Below, one piece after another: positions 56,479-64,000 of a stretch of 64,000 bases of DNA (positions are counted from its first letter, which is position 1; each line of letters begins with the position of its first letter). The stretch comes from Cyanidiococcus yangmingshanensis (taxonomy: Eukaryota; Rhodophyta; Bangiophyceae; Cyanidiales; Cyanidiaceae): assembly GCA_013995675.1 (NCBI GenBank), contig VWRR01000020.1, forward strand, positions 238,644 to 302,643. The letters are read 5' to 3'. Below the pieces are notes generated by a model that worked only from the letters and a program-made list of their open reading frames with translations, did not search any database and had not been told where the DNA came from. Both the position numbers and the translations under genes were made by a program.

Positions 56479-58554
56479 ATGGCCCCAGAGGAGCATCCAC
56501 CTGTGGAAAAGGCATCTACGTCAATAGTAAAGAAGCAGGCGTTTTCGCTCTCTGATGGCAAGCTCTACGATCTGGGTAGTGCCCACTATGTTCCGTTTGA
56601 TCCCGTGACCTCGACTATAGATGACGACTTTGCCGAGTTCCGTCGATATGACTGGAGTCGGTCTCTGGTCGATCAAGCGAGCATAGGGCCCACGCTCACC
56701 GATAAAGCCTTGACCCCGTTTAAGACTGTTTCGATGAGCTGGCGCGATATTCGGGTTTCTGTGCAGACCCAGACCGGTGGAGTATTACCCTGCACCAAAA
56801 AAGTCGAGCTGAAACCAATTCTAAGGGGGGTCACCGGGTGCGCACAGCCCGGCCGGATGCTCGCCATCATGGGCGGGAGCGGCGCTGGCAAATCGACGCT
56901 ATTGACGTTGCTGGCAGGCCGAATGCCAGCCGGCGAGTACGAGATCTCGGGTGAGCTGCTCGTGAATGGTCATGGTCGGCACTTGAACACGTTTCGAAGG
57001 ATTACCGGTTTTGTGGAACAGGAGGATCGGATGTTTGCGGAGCTTACCGTGCGGGAGCAGCTTGAGATTAGTGCGCGGTGCCGATTGCCGGCATCGATGC
57101 CACTGGAGCAGAAAATGCGTCGCGTGGACCAAGTGATCTACGAACTTGGGCTAAGCAAGGTTGCGGACACCAAGGTTGGTGGCTTCGAGAGCAGAGGCAT
57201 CAGCGGTGGTGAGCGGAAACGCGTCAGCATTGGCATTGAGCTCGTGACGAATCCGCCGCTGCTCCTGTTGGATGAGCCCACCTCTGGCCTAGATTCCTTC
57301 CAGGCCCAGGCGGTGATGCTCACCATGCTACGCCTGGCTCGCGAAGGACGCACGATTATAGCGACGATCCATCAGCCTCGGTCGCAAATCTTTCAGATGT
57401 TTGACGATCTGCTCTTGCTCAGTGAAGGCTATCAAGTCTATCTTGGTTCGGCCAAAGAGATGGTTAGCTACTTTTCCCAGCTGGGGTACCCATGCCCAGC
57501 GTACTACAACCCAGCGGACTTTGCACTGGATTTGATCTCGCTGAGCACGCACTCGAAAATGTTGGAGGAGCAGACTCGGGACCGCATCGCGTACCTGGAA
57601 GCGAGTTTCTCGAGACACCGCAAAGAAATGGAAGCAAAGCTCGATGAGCGTTTGGATGATGCGATGGTGGTAAAACCCAAGGAGGCTCCTAGGCTGTTGT
57701 CGTTCTTGACCTGCATCGGTGAGCGCAAGTATTCAGCCAGGTGGGTTGAGCAATTTGTCATTCTGCTGCGGAGAGCGTGGTCCCTTAAGCTTCGAAATCG
57801 TGCAATCATTCAGGCTCGCGTCACGCTCAACGTGATCTACTCAATAGCGCTGGGACTGATATGGCTGAACGCAGGCCGCAACACTCTAGACGATCGGGCG
57901 GTGGCTGGTGTCATCTTCTACTTGCTTGTGAACCAGTCATTTGGCGCATCGTCAGCGATCGTCATGACGTATCTGTCGGAGCGCCGCGTTGTGGTGAGGG
58001 AGCGATCATCACGAACGTATCGAATGAGTGCTTACTTTTTGGCAAAAAGTGTTACGGAAGTAGTCTTGCTTGTAGCGCTTGTACTCTTTTTTAGCTGCAT
58101 CACCTATTGGATGGTAGGATTTCAGCCCCACGCAGCGTCATTCTTCATCTTCACAGTAACGCTAACGCTTGCTGCCCACGCAGCAGAGTCGTTGACGCTG
58201 GTTACCAGCACATCAGTGCGATGCGAGCACACAGCATCGATGCTCGCATCAGTGCTGCTCACGTTTTCCTCACTGTTTGCAGGCTTCTTGATCGCACCCA
58301 GTATCATGCCTGTTTGGTTGAGGTGGATCCGATATATTTCTTTCATGTTCTATGCCTTTGCTGCTTTGATGACTGACCAGTTTGGTTCGTTGCCAACTTT
58401 GAGCTCAAGCCAAGACCCGATGCTGGTTTATAACGTGAACTCTTTGGGCATTGGGGCAAATATTGGATTCTTGATCCTGCTGGCTGTAGTCTACCGGAGC
58501 ATTGCATACGTTGGCTTGCTTTTGAACAAGCAGCGGTTCCAGAAAAGTTTATAG
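56479..58554 (+). CDS. ABCG-type half ABC transporter
   Basis: A 691-residue half transporter of the ABCG/White family with reverse order, nucleotide-binding domain first. Walker A is GGSGAGKST, followed by GFVEQEDRMFAELTVREQL (Q-loop region), signature ISGGERKRVSIGIEL, Walker B LLLLDEPTSGLD, and the H-loop in TIHQPRSQIFQMFD. The membrane half shows about six helices from residue ~475 on, with NQSFGASSAIV and a last helix before a short basic tail. Such proteins dimerise and export lipids, sterols or pigments; the substrate is not predictable. The frame is open upstream to a GTG at 56356, but the ATG at 56479 is preferred. Unbroken. Confidence 0.9.
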   Translation: MAPEEHPPVEKASTSIVKKQAFSLSDGKLYDLGSAHYVPFDPVTSTIDDDFAEFRRYDWSRSLVDQASIGPTLTDKALTPFKTVSMSWRDIRVSVQTQTGGVLPCTKKVELKPILRGVTGCAQPGRMLAIMGGSGAGKSTLLTLLAGRMPAGEYEISGELLVNGHGRHLNTFRRITGFVEQEDRMFAELTVREQLEISARCRLPASMPLEQKMRRVDQVIYELGLSKVADTKVGGFESRGISGGERKRVSIGIELVTNPPLLLLDEPTSGLDSFQAQAVMLTMLRLAREGRTIIATIHQPRSQIFQMFDDLLLLSEGYQVYLGSAKEMVSYFSQLGYPCPAYYNPADFALDLISLSTHSKMLEEQTRDRIAYLEASFSRHRKEMEAKLDERLDDAMVVKPKEAPRLLSFLTCIGERKYSARWVEQFVILLRRAWSLKLRNRAIIQARVTLNVIYSIALGLIWLNAGRNTLDDRAVAGVIFYLLVNQSFGASSAIVMTYLSERRVVVRERSSRTYRMSAYFLAKSVTEVVLLVALVLFFSCITYWMVGFQPHAASFFIFTVTLTLAAHAAESLTLVTSTSVRCEHTASMLASVLLTFSSLFAGFLIAPSIMPVWLRWIRYISFMFYAFAALMTDQFGSLPTLSSSQDPMLVYNVNSLGIGANIGFLILLAVVYRSIAYVGLLLNKQRFQKSL

Positions 58555-59236
58555 AGGAACGTGCTGAATATATGCAGAAAAAATTTTGGACCGAAAATTG
58601 ATGAGCAAACAAGCGACACAAAAGTGATTTTCCCACGTAAATTTCGTTTGGATGATTCCAGAACCATCACGGTTTCACTCCGGGCATCTGATTGCTCCGA
58701 CCGAGACGGTTTTTGTCCACTTTACGACGATGAGGTGTATACATACGTCTCTGATGATCCGTTTTGATCAGGACGATGCGCATAGAGAGACTCTAGACAG
58801 CGCGGTGCAACCTTGCTCTTGGTAGCTACACTCTGGAATGATGGCTTGGTTGCCGGTCTCTGGGATATCGGTGCCTGCACAACCGATCAGGAGAGAAAAG
58901 AATTGATGCTTCCTGCAGGAACCGAGACCAAAGTCGCGATCTCCGAGGATTTTTGGACTTGGGTCTTGTGAGAAATCGGACAAAGATGAATATCGAGAGA
59001 CGCTGTAACGTTTATCGAGTCGCCCATGTAGAGAGAGGCTTGCCACGGACATAGACGAGGGTAGCTGTAGCCCTGGGTCCCCGTCCATGCCTCCGGCACG
59101 ATAGTTCCGTGCTTCCTGCTGATGGCCTAGATCCTTTCTGTTCATGAATACGAAAAGAATGCCTATTCCTGCGTCCAGTTCTTGACGACCTCTATCCTTC
59201 AAAAAGTGGTCAGAGAGCAAGCAGTGATACAAGTTC

Positions 59237-60164
59237 ATGACGTACTGCCAACTGCTTCTCCGATCGATAGATCGATTTCTGCGCAAGGCATGTAGCAAGA
59301 AAGATGGCGGCCAGATTGATGGGCATGCATTCTGCGCTCTTCAAGGCGACACCAGGATGATCCGCGAAACGATTCCGGCATCGTGGGATATGCATTCGAC
59401 CCGAGCACCGCTTCAGCGCACTGAGCAAGACAATCGATTGCAAAACATCCTGAGAGCTGTCCGAACTCTGCAAGATGACCTGGTTTGGGCTGATCTCGCT
59501 GAATCTGTTCTTGTGCAGGAATCAGCATCAACGCTGCTGCTCGTGGCGACATCGATCGACCGGGTGCTTGCCAGTGCGGTGCCATTGAATACTCAGGAGC
59601 TTGATCGGATGGCAAGGCGCGCATTCGCTGATATGCTTCCACACGATGCTGCCCCCAAAACCCTGCCCAGAAGCGGTAGAAACGCTGTGATCTCACTTGA
59701 GGGAGCAGATATGCGGCACGGGGGAATCACTCGGCAGAGCCGAGCGCGCATTTTTGGTGGAGACATTGCGTTTCCAAACCACGTCTGGGTACGAGGACAT
59801 CCTAGGAATCGAGTCATCGGTGCTTGCATCCATTCAAAGTATCGTCGACACTAGAAAGACACTCTTTGCCGTTGCATACAGAGGGCCAGATCAGCTTTCA
59901 TGGCTCAAGCATCGATCTGCTTCTGACGAGTCCAAACCACAGAGGATTGCGGAGCGCACCAACATACTCATCGACAAGGAATGCCCATTGCAAGTCTCCA
60001 GAAATCTCATTCGAAGAAAGTGTTCGCACAAAATTGGCAGACTAGAGAAAGCAGCAAATGTCTCGATTGAAAACGCAAGAGATGCCCTCGAAATCAGGAT
60101 CAGAGTGAGAGATGTATTGAGAGAAATCGATGCGCCAACAAGATGCCATCAAAATATATTTTGA
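59237..60164 (+). CDS. Possible hypothetical gene, frame-broken
   Basis: A 205-codon frame from 59237 and a 155-codon frame from 59697 overlap in consecutive +1 phases. A third (60409-60687) follows in the next phase. Pieces look protein-like (helical LQNILRAVRTLQDDLVWADLAESV and LGIESSVLASIQSIVDTRKTLF) but match no family I know. It could be a decayed or frame-broken subtelomeric gene. The lengths are close to what chance gives. Confidence 0.25.
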
Positions 60165-62171
60165 TGAACGGGACATGATATCGAGCCCTGGCCCGGTCGA
60201 TGGATTTATGCGGCCTGCCCATTAGCTTGAATGATGAAATGACGATAACCAGCAGGTGCAGAATACGCTTTACACAACCTGTCGGATATTTCTGATCGCG
60301 AGGAAGGTTTCTGGTTCTGCTGCGGACCGATACTTCCAAGGGAGAACCCATTTAAGGGCGGTAGAGGGAGCTTGACACGAGCAATTTTCAGTAAGTATTC
60401 CCTTAGACATGAAGAGCTCCACGGAAGGGTGCTGCGAGGAATTCAGTCGAAACATGAAAAAGTTGCTGGGAGCCTCACGCGAATGGGAGGATCAAGCATC
60501 CAATCGTGCAAATTTGCGGCCTGGCAAAGAAACCACACTCAAAGTGATGGTTACAACCAGGCAACGCAGGTTGGTGGGCGGTAACGTACTCGAAAGAATC
60601 CCAATAAATTGGGGGAGACGGCAATCGAGTAACCATTTGACGTGCTGCTGTCCTGCGCGTACTATGAAAAGGAACAAGCTTTCGTAGCAATGAATGCAAG
60701 GAGCACCTGTTGGAAAGAATCAGAAGCACGCGCTCATGTTAAGGAGGCTCACGGTTCTGCATGAAAAGCCCGCGCAGTGATGACCCCAGATATCCATAAC
60801 CGAACTGGTTCAGAAACCTGGATACTCATAGCGCTGCGTCTCGACCTGCGTAGCATGCGCAGAGGGTCAGCAGAGAAATCGCGAACGAACTCCTCAAAGT
60901 GCCAATTTATTGAAAACGAATTCATTCTAGTGAGAATCAAACCTTGGTCGACAATGATTTGGCGTATGGCCCGGAGAGAAGCTTGGTGATAATTCTGCAT
61001 TCGAATGCTGACCTAAGGTCAGAGCCAGGTCGAGGGAGCCAGGACAATCACTGGGACCAGTTTCGACTTGTGGGCATTGACTAGATCATGCTACATTCAT
61101 GGCTTTGATGAGCGTTCATCCCTTCGTTGTTCACTATTTAGTGATAAGAAACAGTGTACGGAAGCGATTTTATGTGGTTGGCGGAAGCTTCCGAGATGGT
61201 TCATTTCATGGCTGTGCTCAAGCGGAGCAGATCCGCCTCGCTGAAGGCGGCTGTACTAGAGCACACCAGCAATGGACCGGGCATGGTCCAGTTGCACGCT
61301 GAAAATCTCTCTGGCCAGATGATTGAAGGCATTTTCCTATAAAGTTTTGGCTAGGGTGGTTTCTGCTTTTTTTTCGCTGTCTGGGTGTAGGCCGCTTGTT
61401 ATTGGCCACGGTTGCAGTTTTTGTTGGTAATCCATGGTAGCCACCCGATTAGTCGGCTGCAAGCGGATGTGGCGGACCGTTCCCCGCAGCCTCTAGAAAA
61501 CCTAGACAATGGAGACGATCTTGAATCCTGGACTGGCTCGTGCCGCCGCGGTTTGGATCGCTGGAAAAATTAATTCTTCGAGATTTCCATCATCATGTAT
61601 TGCTCCAACGCGTCTGTAAGCGTGGGTCATTTGTTTTTTTTCCTGTCGTCACTAGTAGAGAAGACAAACGCTGGATCAGGTTTTACCGGGGTGCGCGCTG
61701 CGACATGAAGCTCCAGGAGAAAAAAACGTCTGCTGCCATAGTGAACAGTCCTTGCTTACGATCCCAGCCGCCGCTTTTGCCTGGTTTCGTTCAAGTCAGG
61801 AAGAATGCATGTGACCACCTGAGTGCTAGTTTTCACAAGTTGATGGTTTCGTCTCCTCAGATCATTAGGTAAGTAACGGTGCATTTCTAGCCTTCTTAGC
61901 CTTCTTTCAAACTCCCGATGGATCGTGGAAGTGGCTAGAGGAGATAGCTAAGAACGTGGATCTATGGTTTCTCACGTAGATCTAAAATCCATGATACAAG
62001 ATAGCAGTTGCTGGCATTGGCGCACCTCAACTGGAGTGCGCGCCGTGTCTGCCTGTCTGCTTGGCTTCAGACGTTGTCACGCCGAGGGTGCTGTCCGATT
62101 GTGCTGTTCCGCGGACGCTGTCCTGCCGGCGCGCATCCCCATTGGAGGCGGCGCATCGATTGCGCGTGCGA

Positions 62172-62248
62172 GCGTTCGCATGCAATCGCTCGATCGCTCG
62201 CTGGCGTTCGCATGCAATCGCTCGAGCGTCCGCTGGCGTTCGCGTGCG
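62172..62248. repeat. 32-base tandem repeat
   Basis: About two and a half units starting GCGTTCGCATGCAATCGCTC, at 62172, 62204 and 62236; the last is partial and diverged. Confidence 0.8.
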
Positions 62249-63052
62249 GCGTCGCCGCGTCTGTCCATTTTCGGTCCGGCAAAAGCGTGCGTGCGCCTGC
62301 GCCTACGCCTGCGCCTAGGCATTGGCGGGAAATGCGCGCCGCCCGCTGGATCCGTCGCGGCTAGTCGTGTCCAGTCCGGTCGTGGCCTGGCGATCGACAG
62401 CGGCGCAAGCTGCGTTCGCTGTCCTCTATCGCCGACCGACCGAGCGTGTCCGAGGTGACCGATCGTGCTGTTCGCTACTCCCCAGAGGTTTCCATAACTG
62501 GTATTCATTCAATACGACATGGCATAGCATGTCGTCAGTTCGAATAATATTGAGAAAGCGCCAATACCAATCATTGGTCATTAGAACTAGACTACCATAT
62601 GTTCACTGATATGTTAAATAGTCAGTTGGTCCGATCAATCTATATTTGAGCAGTTGGGCACAAGTGAGTAAGTCAGAGCGAAACGAAAACCTTGAAGATC
62701 TATCCGAGTCTCGAACGATCCATGCTGCTGCCGACGAGCGAATCAGCATCGTCCAGATCTGCATGGGTCCTTGGTTGTGCAGCCATTCGCCAGCTCGTTA
62801 TTGACTAAAACCGGAAAAGATCCCTGCGGGAGCTTCAAGGCCAGGCAGCGGCGTGGTGGAGGATCGTAACTGGGGTCCCAGCCGCGATGTCGATGGCTCG
62901 TCCGGAGCAACCCCGATCGGAGGCAGGCCTATCCAAGATGACCAGGCGCCCATTGAGCAAGTGAAATATATCCATGATCAGGATGGACGCCGGGCCTCTC
63001 CAATGGGAGCGGCGGCATCGCAGACCGGCCAAGAAGCGCCGAATCGAGGGCG

Positions 63053-63103
63053 GCGATGGCGATGATGGCGATGATGGCGGGGATGGCGGGGATGGCGGCG
63101 CCA
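63053..63103. repeat. GATGGCGAT/GGGGATGGC simple repeat
   Basis: A run of GATGGCGAT and GGGGATGGC units, encoding Gly/Asp if read on the + strand. Confidence 0.75.
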
Positions 63104-63795
63104 GCATACCATTCATGGGCAACCTAACGAGTACCGTGTGATCCAATGGCTGTGCGCGAGCAGGTGCGCTATCGAATCTGGAATCGAATGATCTGCGACG
63201 AGTGACCCTGGGAGCGATCCAAGTCCGAATCGTGCGCCAGCGCTGCGTCCAGTATGCATGCCCAACGGCGGCGAAAGAGCACTGAGGATATAGATCTGAA
63301 CAAGAGCTCAAAGACTGACAATTCGAAAAGGTTCCCAGAACCGACAAGCAACCTACTGGTAAGGATCTCGACCGAAATCGTTACCGAAAAAAAACCCAGA
63401 GTAGAAACAAAAAAAAGAAGACTAGCAGCGCCCGTAAACGAAAATTGAAGGACATCAGTGTCTGGACAATATAAACAAACGCAAAAAAAATCCAAAAAAA
63501 TACCAGAAAGCCAAAATGCGCTCCCTAAACACAAAAATAGCAGATAGCGACAGCATCCTAAACGAAAGCTCAACGAGGCAACAAAACCCATCTCCACCTA
63601 AAGAGACCGAGTCGGAAAGCAAAGCAGAAACACCATCTAATGGGCGAGAACCAACCTGGTCAGAGCCAGCCAAGCAGAATGTTCAGACAACAATCGATGA
63701 AGTGCAAGTCACAGAGCAATTGAACGTGCTGACTTGAGTCATCACTGAGACGCTTTGGATAAGAGGCAAGGGGAAAAGGATGAAATGAAGAAATT

Positions 63796-63849
63796 GGGGT
63801 GAATGGGGTGAATGGGGTGAATGGGGTGAATGGGGTGAATGGGGTGAAT
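63796..63849. repeat. Variant telomere-proximal repeats (GGGGTGAAT)6
   Basis: Six perfect 9-base GGGGTGAAT units lie directly inside the canonical telomere tract. They differ from the terminal unit by a G-to-T change. Confidence 0.95.
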
Positions 63850-64000
63850 GGGGGGAATGGGGGAATGGGGGGAATGGGGGGAATGGGGGGAATGGGGGGA
63901 ATGGGGGGAATGGGGGGAATGGGGGGAATGGGGGGAATGGGGGGAATGGGGGGAATGGGGGGAATGGGGGAATGGGGGGAATGGGGGAATGGGGGGAATG
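63850..64000. repeat. Telomere, (GGGGGGAAT)n
   Basis: About 17 units of GGGGGGAAT, a few with five G, reach the window edge. The G-rich strand runs 5' to 3' toward the end, as at a right chromosome end. The unit AATGGGGGG is the published telomere repeat of Cyanidioschyzon merolae. Confidence 0.95.

Larger units (their letters stand above)
58555..63795. other. Subtelomeric gene-poor region
   Basis: 5.2 kb with no recognisable gene, richer in A and T toward the end; an A-rich stretch lies at about 63370-63570. It contains a 32-base tandem repeat (62172-62248), a GATGGC-type simple repeat (about 63053-63103), and coding-like frames at 59237-60687. Confidence 0.6.

Noticed and set aside
62077-62508. 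Arg/Ala-rich frames on both strands
   Set aside because: They arise from the 32-base tandem repeat and GC-rich sequence, not from a protein-coding pattern.

Overview
The window is nuclear DNA from a cyanidialean red alga, most likely Cyanidioschyzon merolae or a close relative. Three things point there. The right end is a telomere built of AATGGGGGG units, the repeat known from C. merolae. The protein genes are compact, lack visible introns, and have only short gaps between them or even overlapping stop codons. An initiator tRNA-Met gene is circularly permuted, a gene format for which C. merolae is known. The species call is inference; nothing was searched.

Layout, left to right. 1-11 kb: ribosomal protein eS24, a TMEM14-like membrane protein, a helical-repeat protein, a membrane-anchored coiled-coil protein and a Siw14-like phosphatase-family gene. 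12-21 kb: a tandem CCCH zinc-finger protein (TTP family), ribosomal protein eS7, the permuted tRNA, the ribosome-associated chaperone Zuotin/DNAJC2 and a WDR44-like WD40 protein. 22-32 kb: CKS1, a Tim17/22/23-family protein, a RING-H2 protein and a large Sac3/GANP mRNA-export protein. 34-41 kb: the mitochondrial protease ATP23, a syntaxin-6-type SNARE, a phospholipid N-methyltransferase and a short-chain dehydrogenase. 42-59 kb: an importin-11-like receptor, a Cdc20/Cdh1 activator of the anaphase-promoting complex, the exosome nuclease Dis3/Rrp44, a secreted Hint/Hog-domain protein and an ABCG half-transporter. The last ~5 kb before the telomere has no recognisable gene. The genes are mostly unlinked housekeeping functions (translation, RNA export and decay, cell cycle, membrane traffic) and show no operon-like pathway grouping.

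One property cuts across the window. Many otherwise well-conserved genes are split into two or three pieces, and every break needs the same correction: skipping one base (+1). This holds on both strands. Where homology pins the site, it usually falls in a short run such as GGG, GG or TTTTTT. I read these as single-base over-calls in the assembly, and annotate the split genes as single genes. Long intact genes (Zuotin, Cdc20, ABCG, SDR, SNARE) lie among them.

The clearest unusual biology is the permuted initiator tRNA gene, which has its own upstream TATA-like box and downstream T-run. Other points are a SNARE with histidine in the zero layer, a Siw14-family protein lacking the catalytic arginine, and a secreted protein ending in a Hedgehog-type Hint domain.
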